From Alphaproteobacteria bacterium (GTDB taxonomy: Bacteria; Pseudomonadota; Alphaproteobacteria; UBA8366): a stretch of 64,000 nt of DNA. Location of the stretch: NCBI GenBank assembly GCA_028281325.1, contig JANQKC010000035.1, forward strand, positions 286,479 through 350,478, in the 5' to 3' direction. A program made the position numbers and the translations under genes. The notes under the pieces were generated by a model that was given only the letters and a program-made list of their open reading frames with translations, was not told the origin of the DNA and did no database searches. Of the stretch, positions 53,033-61,137 are shown in pieces (positions within the stretch are counted from its first letter, which is position 1; each line of letters opens with the position of its first letter).

Positions 53033-53241
53033 TCCGTGCCTCCCCCAATCGGATGTCGCTTCAATTCGAACCAGCTGTCGTCGACCTCCTCCGCCAACTG
53101 GAACTGCACCCCGCCGCCGGGGCCATAGTCGTTCCGCCCGGCGATGGAGTAGTTCATTTTCACCCGTGCGCCCGCAGGCGGCTTGAAGGCGTTGACATGG
53201 GTGGGAATGAAATCGACCGCGAACAAAAAGGACGAAGGCCG
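53029..53241 (-). pseudogene. Orphan toxin C-terminal tip (family A)
   Basis: Encodes only a toxin end: FLFAVDFIPTHVNAFKPP then KMNYSIAG and GGGVQFQLAEEVDDSWFEL, clearly homologous to the last 65 residues of the 53607-56087 protein (FAVNFDPKYVNRF, MNYSIVG, GGALQFQL). No N-terminal part and no start of its own. It begins immediately after the stop of the 53242 immunity gene and ends in an ATGA overlap with the 52664 immunity gene. It is a displaced cassette tip kept with its own immunity gene. Confidence 0.72.
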
Positions 53242-53610
53242 TCACCGAAAATACTTGGGGTTTGAAATCTTGCCGGTCTCAGGGTCTAGTTCATATCGCC
53301 AATCCATGACCCACGCGTAGATCGTGCCGTCCTTGCCTTGCCGGAGCCCTGTATATCCTTGCGACAGCTTTTCCACGGTTCTACCGCGTCGCTTCACTTT
53401 TGCGTCCTGAACTCGCCAAAGTTGCTTGCCCGTAGAATCGTAGGCAAAGAGATTTCGTCCAGCATCAGGATCGGACTCCGAAAACTCGAATACATCGAAC
53501 AAAACAAGGAAACGGTCCGACAATGGCAGAATCACATCAATCTCTCGTTCATAGGTAATCCGGTCACTGTCAATTTGAACAGTTCGGCCATCAAGCAATT
53601 CAACCTTCAT
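53242..53610 (-). CDS. Putative immunity protein (family A, copy 2)
   Basis: A 122-residue protein directly behind the 826-residue toxin-type ORF, ATG inside an ATGA overlap with its stop. Key blocks are NLFAYDSTGKQLWRVQDAKV, YTGLRQGKDGTIYAWVMDW and LDPETGKISNPKYFR. It shares these with 52664-53032 and, more weakly, with 56199-56570. AT-richer than the phage structural genes. The arrangement and family pattern suggest that it protects against the adjacent C-terminal domain; no direct proof. Confidence 0.65.
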   Translation of the reverse strand: MKVELLDGRTVQIDSDRITYEREIDVILPLSDRFLVLFDVFEFSESDPDAGRNLFAYDSTGKQLWRVQDAKVKRRGRTVEKLSQGYTGLRQGKDGTIYAWVMDWRYELDPETGKISNPKYFR

Positions 53611-56087
53611 CTTACATTGCCCTTGATCAATTCTCGCTCGTCGTCAAACCACTTTGCCGGAACTCTCTCTGGCAATTGAAACTGCAGCGCTCCGCCAGCG
53701 CCCCATTTATTATCACCCACTATTGAGTAATTCATATCAAAGGTAGCGCCATTGGGTGGGATAAAGCGGTTGACGTATTTCGGATCAAAGTTCACTGCAA
53801 AGAACGTTCGGAAGATCTCCTCTGCTTCTGGATGATTTCGGATCCTGTCGAAGTCTTCCCGCAGCATTAACCACCCTCCAGCAGAATCACCATCCTCCGG
53901 CGATACGCGGACCAAATCCAGCGGTTCTTTTTCGGAAACCCTATACGTCACCCTGTATGCGGGAAAACGCTCGTCGTGCGGACGTTGCGCTTCCGTTCCG
54001 TCGGGATTCTGTTCCCGATATTCTCTGACGAACTCGTCGTTCAGGTCCTTCGCGGAGACTTCTTTCCGGGACACCCAATCTTGATTGTCTTGCTTCCTGA
54101 GTTTGTTGTTGACAATCTCCCGATTGCGGGCGGCCATTCCATCGATCTGCGGATCGCCGGTCTTCGGTACCGGCGGGCCGACAACCGGAGCATCGGTCCC
54201 TCCTGCCGCCTCCGCCCGTCGCGCGGCCGCGTCTTCCGGCACGCCGTCGGCAGCATCTTCCGCCGGGGCGGCGTCGCCCCGCCGGCCCAAGACTTCCGCG
54301 TCGGATGCCCCGTCCGCCCCGTCCGCGGCATCCCGCGCCTCGTCGAGCGGCGAGCCGCGTCGGCCGCGCAGTTCGTCGGCCCGGCGCCGGAGGGCGCGCA
54401 ACGCCTCGGCCGTCTTTTCCTGCGTGGCCTTGGCGCCCTTGCCGATCCCCTCCAGCGTGCGGCGGCCCGCCTCGCGCGCACCCCGGGCCAGATTGCGCGC
54501 CGCCTGGGTCGCCTCTTCGCCCGTGGCCCGCGCGCCTTCGCCCATCTGTTCGAGCGTTTCAGCCCCTTGCCGGCCGGCGGTGTCACTCAACCCTTCGATG
54601 GTCTTCGCCGCCCGGTCGCCCGCCGCTTCGCCGACCGCGCGTACCGCGTCCGCCGTATCCCGGGCCCCGGTGCGGGCGTCTTCGCCGAGCCGGCGCAGCG
54701 CCTCCAACGTTTTCCCGCCGGCCTTCCTGGCCGCCGTCGCCGCATCGCCGACCGCGCGGACCACACGCCCGCCGACGAGCCCCAAGCCGAACGCCGCCAG
54801 CGCAAACATCGCCCCGCCGATATCCCCGTCCTCGATCGCCTCCTGCACGTCCAGCAGCGCGCCGGCGTCGCCGATCACCGGCGTCATTTCCAGAATGAAC
54901 AGGAGCGCCGCATCGCCGTCGCGGAACGCCTCCGGCATCAGCACCGGCGTCATCAGCGCCGCGACCCGGTCCCAATCCGCCCCGTCCGCCAGCGCCTGCT
55001 GCGCCGCCAGGAACAGGCGGTAGCGGCTGTCGTCGATTGTGTCTTCGCCCGTCCCGTCCAGGTCCGGGCCGAGGTTGCGGATCAACAGATCCCGCGCCCG
55101 CCGGTCGAGCGCCTCACCCGTCAACTCCCCGCGCCGCCATGCCCGCAGGAAGGACAATCCTACTTCCGTGCTCTCAGGACTTTGGGCGATGATCCGCGCG
55201 GTCTTCGGCGGAAGCCGCATGAAAGGCGCGTCGTCGCCCTTGCCGCTGAAGGCCACGGGCGGCTCCGCCCCGGCGGCGCCCTGCCTCGCGAGGGCCAAGG
55301 CGGAAAAGGACGTGCGCGCCTCGAAGCGCGCGAAGTCCTCGCGCACCGGCGCCTCGAAGTCGATGCTGATCGGCACGTGCGGATCGCGGAACAAATTGGG
55401 GTTCTTGCCGAGCGCGGCATCGATGCCGCGGCGCAGATCGGACGCTGACATGCCGGGCTTGTCCAACTCCGGCAGCAGCCGGTTGACGAACTCGCGCAGC
55501 CGGTCGGCCGGCATGTGCGCCGGTAGGTCGCCGATCTCCTGCCGGATTTTCGCCAGCGTGCCCGCGCGCGCCTCTCCTGCCTGATCCGGCAGCGACTGGA
55601 TCATGAGGGCGATCTTCAATGCCGTGGGATGCAGACCCGCGGTGCGGGCGAGATCTTGCTGGTCTTCCGTCGGCAGCAGCGCCGCCTCGGCAAGGATCAA
55701 CAAGAAGTCCTTCGACGTGCGGATGCTCCGGCGCTCCGACGGATCGACCATCGGCGCGTCTTCACGCGAAGCCGATCCGACGAACGGCGTCTCGGCTTGG
55801 TCGATATCGACGATCTCTTCACCCAGCGGGTCGACGACCGGCGGCGGAGGCTGTTGCGCGATCTCTTCCCGCTCGGCCTCATCCGCCGCGGCTGTCTCGG
55901 CGTCCTGCGCCGCCAATTCGACCGCGCGGTCGGACGGCAGGCCGAGATCGGCATAGGAGGCGATGGCGCGGGCGTTGCGCCGCTCGGCCGGCGGCAGACC
56001 GGCGACCAGCCGCGGGTCGGATTCTTCCAACGCCGCAATCGCCCGCGCCCCGTTCACCACGACCTCGGGGTCGCGCGACAGCAGCAT
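53607..56087 (-). CDS. N-terminally deleted virion-toxin protein with family A toxin tip
   Basis: An 826-residue frame that begins at the internal motif MLLSRDPEVVVNGARAI of the 56567-59128 protein; immediately before it is an in-frame TAG then codons for GLAKTYRG. It therefore lacks the shared N-terminal 350 residues and has no visible ribosome site. It keeps the AELADLG-like DR-x-VEL block, a PVIGDAGALLDVQEA pretoxin-like hydrophobic part, a long Ala/Gly-rich helical repeat (about residues 430-630), and a toxin tip RVTYRVSEKEPLDLVRVS, MNYSIVGDNKWGAGGALQFQ. Probably a silent donor cassette, expressed only if recombined onto a full N-module. Confidence 0.68.
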   Translation of the reverse strand: MLLSRDPEVVVNGARAIAALEESDPRLVAGLPPAERRNARAIASYADLGLPSDRAVELAAQDAETAAADEAEREEIAQQPPPPVVDPLGEEIVDIDQAETPFVGSASREDAPMVDPSERRSIRTSKDFLLILAEAALLPTEDQQDLARTAGLHPTALKIALMIQSLPDQAGEARAGTLAKIRQEIGDLPAHMPADRLREFVNRLLPELDKPGMSASDLRRGIDAALGKNPNLFRDPHVPISIDFEAPVREDFARFEARTSFSALALARQGAAGAEPPVAFSGKGDDAPFMRLPPKTARIIAQSPESTEVGLSFLRAWRRGELTGEALDRRARDLLIRNLGPDLDGTGEDTIDDSRYRLFLAAQQALADGADWDRVAALMTPVLMPEAFRDGDAALLFILEMTPVIGDAGALLDVQEAIEDGDIGGAMFALAAFGLGLVGGRVVRAVGDAATAARKAGGKTLEALRRLGEDARTGARDTADAVRAVGEAAGDRAAKTIEGLSDTAGRQGAETLEQMGEGARATGEEATQAARNLARGAREAGRRTLEGIGKGAKATQEKTAEALRALRRRADELRGRRGSPLDEARDAADGADGASDAEVLGRRGDAAPAEDAADGVPEDAAARRAEAAGGTDAPVVGPPVPKTGDPQIDGMAARNREIVNNKLRKQDNQDWVSRKEVSAKDLNDEFVREYREQNPDGTEAQRPHDERFPAYRVTYRVSEKEPLDLVRVSPEDGDSAGGWLMLREDFDRIRNHPEAEEIFRTFFAVNFDPKYVNRFIPPNGATFDMNYSIVGDNKWGAGGALQFQLPERVPAKWFDDERELIKGNVR

Positions 56088-56112
56088 GCCGCGGTATGTC
56101 TTCGCGAGGCCC
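56064..56112 (-). repeat. 49-bp perfect repeat at N-module junction, copy 2
   Basis: Identical over 49 bp to 58055-58103 and differing at three positions from 63754-63802. It encodes GLAKTYRGMLLSRDPE. In this copy homology to the other genes stops at the end of the repeat, where TAG replaces the upstream coding sequence. Confidence 0.9.
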
Positions 56113-56129
56113 TAAAGGAATCCGGCGAC

Positions 56130-56152
56130 AAAAAAACCGCCCGGTTGGGCGG
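56130..56152 (-). terminator. Intrinsic terminator upstream of the deleted toxin copy
   Basis: CCGCCC-AACC-GGGCGG followed by TTTTTTT on the minus strand. It lies after the 56199 immunity gene and 43 bp before the ATG of the deleted copy, so transcripts from the full-length toxin and immunity genes should end before that copy. Confidence 0.8.
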
Positions 56153-56198
56153 CGCGCTGAACACTAAAACAGAGTTTCAGCCGATATCGTATCTCAAA

Positions 56199-56570
56199 TC
56201 ACCTCGTAAAAATAGCGTCGAAAACCTCGCCTGTTTCGTGGTTTACCTTCCAGCAAAGCCCTCCGGCGTCGTAAGCTCGCACAAATCCCTTCTCTATCGT
56301 GATACCAACATATGGATTCCACCTGCGATTGCCATTCTCGTCAATTTGAGCTTCTGGCGTTTGTTGAATTCTCCACAGGAAACTACCGCTTTCGTCAACA
56401 GCGATAACATTGCGCTCACGATTTGAATCTTCCCTTTCATATTTATCGTACCTGAACGAAACAATAATTTTTCCCCTAAACCTCACCGCGCGCTCGATCG
56501 GTTTTTCGAGGTCAACACTACCGGAGTCGAGAAACAATCGCCGCCCTTGCGTCTTCATGCGAATCTTCAT
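56199..56570 (-). CDS. Putative immunity protein (family A-like, copy 1)
   Basis: A 123-residue protein whose ATG (56570) overlaps the stop of the 853-residue toxin-type gene. It has NVIAVDESGSFLWRIQQTP, PYVGITIEKGFVRAYD and VNHETGEVFDAIFTR, the same Trp-x-x-pattern and G-E-V/T-G end as the other two family A genes, but is more divergent, as expected if it matches a different toxin tip. The gene and the toxin tip before it are AT-rich compared with the toxin N-terminus. Confidence 0.63.
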   Translation of the reverse strand: MKIRMKTQGRRLFLDSGSVDLEKPIERAVRFRGKIIVSFRYDKYEREDSNRERNVIAVDESGSFLWRIQQTPEAQIDENGNRRWNPYVGITIEKGFVRAYDAGGLCWKVNHETGEVFDAIFTR

Positions 56571-59128
56571 CGTCTGCCTCCCAAGAATTTCGTGTCCTTG
56601 AACCAATTGTCTTTCCATTCTCCAAGAATCTGGAACTGCACGACATCACCGCCACCCGCGCGCGACGGCGGGTTTGTGACGCCGACCCTCAAGGTCGTCC
56701 CCTGCGGCAATTCGACACGGCTGAAATGCGTCGGCGCATGAGGCAACGCGAACCGACGCTTCAGTTCCGATGGAGACAGAAGCTTGCCATTCACATCCCG
56801 GATGTCGTCCTTACGCATGATCCAAGCCCCGTCTTTCTTGCTTCCTTGATTTCCAAAGCCATGGACACGAACGAATTCGCCAGAGCTTTTCCGTTTTGTC
56901 CGAACAATCCAGACTTGCGTTCCCGGCTTATAAGGTAACGGATCGTAGTTCTTGGGAAACGTCTTATTTATATCGATTGCCGTTTTGGTTTCGACCGGGT
57001 CGAACCGGGCATGATTTGCGGCGCGGCGCGCATCACCATCAAGCGTTCGAGCGCTTACCGGCCCATCAATTCGCCTACCCGTCGGGCCGACAGCCGATGC
57101 CCCCCTCTTTCTTGCGCCTCTCTTGAGCCGCTTCGCCGAACGCCTGATTCCGGTGTCCGCCATCTGTGAAACGGCGACGGCGACCTTCACGCCGCCACGG
57201 GTTAGTTTCACGGTGCGGCCGAATATGGGTATTGCCTCTATGGCGGATACGCCAGCAAACACGGCTTCAACCAGGGCATCGCGCGTGCGCCCATCCTCAG
57301 CCGCCGCGAGCGCCGCAAGGAAACCGTCATAGGCATCTTTCGCAGAGATCAGTTCGCCGATGCCCGGTACGAATCCGAGCACAAACTTCGCGACCTCTTT
57401 GACCGCCTCCGGGTCTGCGATAAGGCTATCGAAGAACAGCGTTTCCACCGCCCCCCGGTCTTGCTCTTCGAAGAGGTCCGTCGCCAGGCGTTCCAACGTC
57501 CGGCGCGTGGATGCGCCTTCGTTGATCGGACTGCCGAGCGCGTTGGTTGCGGGAAGCGCTTCTCGTATCAGAGCGAGCGCACGGTCAGTCGCCTCTTCCT
57601 GCGTGATCTCCCCGGCTTCTACCTGATCATAGAGATCAAGAAACGCGCGCTGCAGATCGGCGAGCGTTTTGTATCTTTCGAAGAGATCGTCAACACGCTC
57701 GACAATTTCCCGATCAACCGTCTGTTCGCTGCCGGTTTCCGGATCGATGACGACGGCGCTTCCGTCCTCAAGAATCCCGCCAAGATCATCGTTTTCCGTT
57801 TCCGACAATCCAACCAGCGAAGGTTCAGTCTGATCGTTATCAACGATGGGATCGCCGAAAGCGGTCACGGCCTCCGGCTCCTGCTTTCGCTCCTCAACCT
57901 TGGCATCGGCGAGTTCGATTGCCCGGTCGGCCGCCACGCCCAGGTCGGCGAATTCCATGATCCGCGCCGCGCGCCGGCTCTCCTCGGCCGGAACCGCGCC
58001 GGAGCCGACGATCCCTTCGACCTCCCTGATCGCCCGTGCGCCCTGCACCACGATCTCGGGGTCGCGCGACAGCAGCATGCCGCGGTATGTCTTCGCGAGG
58101 CCCGTGGGCACCACACCGAGCCGGCGCACCAGGTCCAGCTCCGCCTGTCGTTGCCGCGCCGGGTCGTCGACGGTGTAGGCTTCCGACACGTCCTCCCAAT
58201 AGGCGTCCGCCGCCTGCCGGTCTTCTTCGATGGCCGGGTCGAGCGCTTCGCCGCCCGCCACCCGGTCGATGCGGGCGCGGCGCGTCTCCGCCGCCGCTTG
58301 CGCCTGTGCCGTTTGCAGCCGCAGGCGGTCGGCTTCGTACTCGCTCAGCCCGCCGTCCGCCAGCGCCGCGTCGATCTCCGCGTCGTCCGCCGCACCTTCC
58401 GCCGCGCGGCGGGACAGCGTTTGCCGCCGCCGTTCGCCGTCGAGCAGGCGGGCGCGCCGCAGCTTCGTCTCGGCCTCGGTCAGCCGTTGCTGCTTGACCG
58501 CCGCCGGCAGTACGTCGTCGTAGAGGCCGCGCCGCAGCGCCGCCTCCGCTTCCGCCGGGTCGGCCATCAACCCGTCCATCGCCGCGTTGGCAAGTTGCGT
58601 CCGCATCTCCGTCCGCACGGCGTTCGCCCGCGCCTCGGGCAGGCCCAGGCCCTCGACCAGTTTGGCGATCCGTCCGTCGGCGCTGTCGAACAGGCCGGGG
58701 TCTTCGGCGACGCCGCCGGCATAGGTCTCCAGCACCTGCATCAGGCCGAGGCGGCGGCGCAGCGCCAGGCCCGCGGCTTCCGCCGTCACCGCCCGGTCGC
58801 CGAGATCGGCGCGCAACTCTTGCAAGTCGTCGTCCAGCGCCTCGCGCTGGCCCGGCACCGTGGACCGCAGCGCCGTGGACCGGCCGCGGTCCGCATCGGC
58901 CAGAAACTCGCGGGCGAAGCCGGCGGGCGCGCCGTCTTCCGCCCCTTCCGCCTGGCGCAGCGCCGCGACGCCGTCGCGCCAGGCTTCGGCCACGGTCAGG
59001 CCGCGGGCGATGCCGTCGTCCCGCGCCCGGAGCGCGCGGAGGCCATCCGCCTGCGCCGGCGGCAACGACCCGAAGGGGTCGTTCGCCGCGGCCGGGACAT
59101 CGCCCGGCAGGATCGGAATACGCGGCAT
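56567..59128 (-). CDS. Virion/ejection-type protein with TNT-like C-terminal toxin domain
   Basis: An 853-residue protein, full length, starting TGATG-coupled to the gp11-like gene. Residues 1-340 are Ala/Arg/Glu-rich helix typical of internal virion proteins. Then GLAKTYRGMLLSRDPE (junction repeat), FADLGVAADRAIELADAK, an acidic linker, and a pretoxin-like hydrophobic part (VLGFVPGIGELISAKDAYDG). The last 130 residues are a toxin-like tip: QVWIVRTKRKSSGEFVRV, GAWIMRKDDI, FALPHAPTHFSRVELPQGTT and AGGGDVVQFQILG. The FALP/GT/GGG-Q-F-Q layout recalls TNT-type NAD glycohydrolases, a weak comparison. An immunity-like gene follows directly. Confidence 0.68.
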   Translation of the reverse strand: MPRIPILPGDVPAAANDPFGSLPPAQADGLRALRARDDGIARGLTVAEAWRDGVAALRQAEGAEDGAPAGFAREFLADADRGRSTALRSTVPGQREALDDDLQELRADLGDRAVTAEAAGLALRRRLGLMQVLETYAGGVAEDPGLFDSADGRIAKLVEGLGLPEARANAVRTEMRTQLANAAMDGLMADPAEAEAALRRGLYDDVLPAAVKQQRLTEAETKLRRARLLDGERRRQTLSRRAAEGAADDAEIDAALADGGLSEYEADRLRLQTAQAQAAAETRRARIDRVAGGEALDPAIEEDRQAADAYWEDVSEAYTVDDPARQRQAELDLVRRLGVVPTGLAKTYRGMLLSRDPEIVVQGARAIREVEGIVGSGAVPAEESRRAARIMEFADLGVAADRAIELADAKVEERKQEPEAVTAFGDPIVDNDQTEPSLVGLSETENDDLGGILEDGSAVVIDPETGSEQTVDREIVERVDDLFERYKTLADLQRAFLDLYDQVEAGEITQEEATDRALALIREALPATNALGSPINEGASTRRTLERLATDLFEEQDRGAVETLFFDSLIADPEAVKEVAKFVLGFVPGIGELISAKDAYDGFLAALAAAEDGRTRDALVEAVFAGVSAIEAIPIFGRTVKLTRGGVKVAVAVSQMADTGIRRSAKRLKRGARKRGASAVGPTGRRIDGPVSARTLDGDARRAANHARFDPVETKTAIDINKTFPKNYDPLPYKPGTQVWIVRTKRKSSGEFVRVHGFGNQGSKKDGAWIMRKDDIRDVNGKLLSPSELKRRFALPHAPTHFSRVELPQGTTLRVGVTNPPSRAGGGDVVQFQILGEWKDNWFKDTKFLGGRR
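58055..58103 (-). repeat. 49-bp perfect repeat at N-module junction, copy 1
   Basis: The same 49 bp as at 56064-56112, here inside the intact gene; the third, slightly diverged copy is at 63754-63802. Upstream of it homology to the third gene continues for at least 200 bp. Confidence 0.9.
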
Positions 59129-59685
59129 CAGTTCCGCGCGTCCAGCCAGGAGCTGCCGGTGAGCCGCCGGGCCGAGCCTTCCTGGGCGTCAGCGCGACGG
59201 GCGCGGGCGAGCAGGTCGAGATACTGCCGCTCGGCCATCTCCTTCTTCGTGTTCGACTGGGTCAGCACCTCGGCCAGTTCCGCCGCCAGCCGCGCCGCCA
59301 GCGCCTCGACCAGCAGCAGGTCGTATTGCGCCGGGTCCGTCTCCTGCCGCACATAGAGGATGTTCAGCGGCGCGCCGGCGTCGCTCAACACCCGGCGCCC
59401 CTCCACCTGCCAGTCGTCGGTGGTGTCGGCCTCGACCACGCGCAGGCAGTCCACCGGCAGTTGGAACTGGTTGGCGAAGCCCCAGGCGGGCGCGTCCGAC
59501 AGTTTCGGCAGGGACGCCCGCGCCATCACGCTGTTCCACGGATGGTCGCGGAACACGGCGTCCCGCACCAGGTCGAAGGCGCGCTTGCATTCGCGCGCCG
59601 CCTTCACGTCGTCGTCGAGCGAGGTAATCTTGCGCTCGCCCAGCTTCTGAAGCCCGCGATTGCAGATATCCACGGTGGAGACCAT
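59128..59685 (-). CDS. Tail tubular protein A (gp11-like, head-tail adaptor)
   Basis: A 185-residue podoviral tail-tube A protein. MVSTVDICNRGLQKLGERKI at the start, AARECKRAFDLVRDAVFRDHPWNSV near residue 30 and YDLLLVEALAARLAAELAEV near 120 are characteristic (helical bundle that joins portal to nozzle). Length is close to T7 gp11 (196 residues). Its stop overlaps the start of the toxin-bearing gene by one base, linking that gene to virion production. In T7 the gp12 gene would follow directly; here the toxin block is interposed. Confidence 0.82.
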   Translation of the reverse strand: MVSTVDICNRGLQKLGERKITSLDDDVKAARECKRAFDLVRDAVFRDHPWNSVMARASLPKLSDAPAWGFANQFQLPVDCLRVVEADTTDDWQVEGRRVLSDAGAPLNILYVRQETDPAQYDLLLVEALAARLAAELAEVLTQSNTKKEMAERQYLDLLARARRADAQEGSARRLTGSSWLDARN

Positions 59686-59748
59686 AAGGCCCTCTCTTCG
59701 GTTAGGGGTCGGTGATCGTCGGGACGGGGCCGCAATGCCCCGGCGCGC

Positions 59749-59940
59749 CTATGCGGGCGGGTAGTCGTGTTCGAGGATGTAGCGGGACAGGCGGTCGAGC
59801 AGCAGCACAACGTCTTCCCGGGTCATCCCCGCGGCAAGGTCGATGGTGAGTTCCACGCTGTCGGTCGTGGCCGCGCCGACGCCTTCGGTGATCTGGTCCT
59901 GCCCCTCCCCTTGGGAGATGCCGTAAAGCCGTGTCGCCAT
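59749..59940 (-). CDS. Small hypothetical phage protein
   Basis: A 63-residue protein beginning MATRLYGISQGEGQDQITEG with a perfect AAGGAGG six bases upstream, then VELTIDLAAGMTREDVVLLLDRL (short runs) and a terminal HDYPPA. It precedes the gp11-like gene in the same direction. No domain recognised; size and ribosome site argue that it is real. Confidence 0.6.
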   Translation of the reverse strand: MATRLYGISQGEGQDQITEGVGAATTDSVELTIDLAAGMTREDVVLLLDRLSRYILEHDYPPA

Positions 59941-60051
59941 GATGTCCTCCTTGGCTGACGAGTGAAGTTGCAGTGGGTGATGGAAAGGCCGCGCCGCCCC
60001 GCACATACGGGCGCGCCTGCGCGACGCCCGGCAATGCGCTATCCTCGCGCC

Positions 60052-60249
60052 ATGCATGACTGGCACGGCGTTGCGGTTTGGCTCGGTATTCTGTTCGTGA
60101 TCGTCCCGGCGCTCGCCGGGGGCGGGGCGGGCTTCGTGTTCTACCGCCGCAAACGCGGCGGCGGCGCGGGCCTGCAAGGACTGATCGCCGGCGCGGTCAT
60201 CGGGGCCGCCGCCGGCGCGGGAATCGCGGCGCTACTGTTGCGGTATTGA
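60052..60249 (+). CDS. Small glycine-rich membrane protein
   Basis: A 65-residue ORF with two membrane helices: VAVWLGILFVIVPALAGGGA and LIAGAVIGAAAGAGIAALLL, joined by a basic YRRKRGGG turn. It is on the plus strand, opposite to the phage late genes. Glycine-zipper-like second helix. Could be an inner-membrane accessory or exclusion protein of the prophage; function unknown. The in-frame longer start at 59962 adds non-coding-looking sequence. Confidence 0.5.
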   Translation: MHDWHGVAVWLGILFVIVPALAGGGAGFVFYRRKRGGGAGLQGLIAGAVIGAAAGAGIAALLLRY

Positions 60250-60326
60250 GAAAGCAGACAGAATTCGCCCGAAGCCCACATGAAGGGGCACCGCAACGGC
60301 CTCCTTAGACTGTGTCGCGAAATTCT

Positions 60327-60358
60327 CCAATCCTAATACGCATTGATTTAGGTTGATG
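60327..60358 (+). repeat. Upstream repeat of immunity genes, copy 1
   Basis: Thirty-two bases ending in the start region of the 60356 gene match 61703-61734 except for one base inside the first 26 bp, and the match continues into both coding sequences. It shows recent duplication of the immunity unit including its leader. Confidence 0.75.
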
Positions 60359-60802
60359 AAATTGGCAACGGTCTTAAACTCCCGATTGTTCATCGAAGGT
60401 ACCGGGTATACGTCCATGGTCGAACCAGAACCGCCTGAAGATCCAAAATTTCCGAAACTGTTTGATAGCGGCCGTAGCGAAGAAACTGGCGCGCGGAGTT
60501 TCCTTTTATGGATCGAAGAATGCTACATCGAAGCGGATCAATACCGTGACCCGACGATCACCGAGAGCCATGATATCGAAGACAAAGTCAAATTCGTCAA
60601 AATTCATGCTGGGCTTTATCTTGCTGAAAGCACCGGCACGTTCGGCAACTGGAAGGTCGTTGTTAGCCGAAACAACAAGGGTGTCGAGAAAACTCCTTGG
60701 GCCTACGAATTCAAAACAATCGAAGGAGATCTGACCGGGCTCTGTCGGTACCTCACAAACTATCGCATCGGCACCACACTTCGGAAAAACGCGCCGCAAT
60801 AA
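60356..60802 (+). CDS. Putative immunity protein (family B, copy 1)
   Basis: A 148-residue plus-strand protein, paralogue of 61732-62196 and 61138-61623. Blocks are VLNSRLFIEGTGYTSM, FLLWIEECYIEADQY, ESTGTFGNWKVVVSR and PWAYEFKTIEGDLTGLCRYL. It converges (5-bp gap) on a remnant of a BECR-type toxin tip, the same head-to-head-tails arrangement as the intact toxin/immunity pair at 61732-62221. Start could also be ATG at MVEPEPPEDPK; I prefer 60356 because the upstream residues are conserved among paralogues. Confidence 0.62.
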   Translation: MKLATVLNSRLFIEGTGYTSMVEPEPPEDPKFPKLFDSGRSEETGARSFLLWIEECYIEADQYRDPTITESHDIEDKVKFVKIHAGLYLAESTGTFGNWKVVVSRNNKGVEKTPWAYEFKTIEGDLTGLCRYLTNYRIGTTLRKNAPQ

Positions 60803-60807
60803 GCTTG

Positions 60808-61071
60808 CTAATTCTCACGCATTTCATTTTTCGTTCGTTTGTTAAAGAACAAAGGGCCTTTAATCTTCTTAAGATTGACGGGAACATTCGTGTCCGATGG
60901 GTCACCAATCACGAAGCCAGTCAATAACCAGGTTTCTTTTTGCTTTTGGCCTCCCTCGATGCGATACAGATCAAGTACCGCTTGACGCCCATTATGCTCC
61001 AAAATCATCCGGTCATCCTTGCGCGTTACCTTCTTCGCACGCGCAATTGTCTCGATCGCGCCTTCCAGTGC
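60808..61071 (-). pseudogene. Orphan toxin tip (BECR-nuclease-like, family B)
   Basis: An open stretch of 87 codons beginning ALEGAIETIARAKKVTRKDD after a stop and ending VNLKKIKGPLFFNKRTKN. It matches the final 85 residues of the 62221 toxin (ALEGAIETIARAKKVKREGD, WLLTGYVLGDPSETN, PLFFKKRAN) almost position for position, with its own variants. The nuclease fold needs more N-terminal residues, so this is a displaced, inactive tip. It sits beside immunity copy 1. Confidence 0.75.
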
Positions 61072-61137
61072 TTAGACGATCAGACATAGGACTTTTAGAT
61101 CGCGGCGAAGCAGTGAACTCGGGATCGTTACTAGTTG

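Noticed and set aside
57461..59356. 631-codon plus-strand open frame over the toxin-bearing gene
   Set aside because: Arg-rich shadow of a GC-rich coding strand; no ribosome site or domain.
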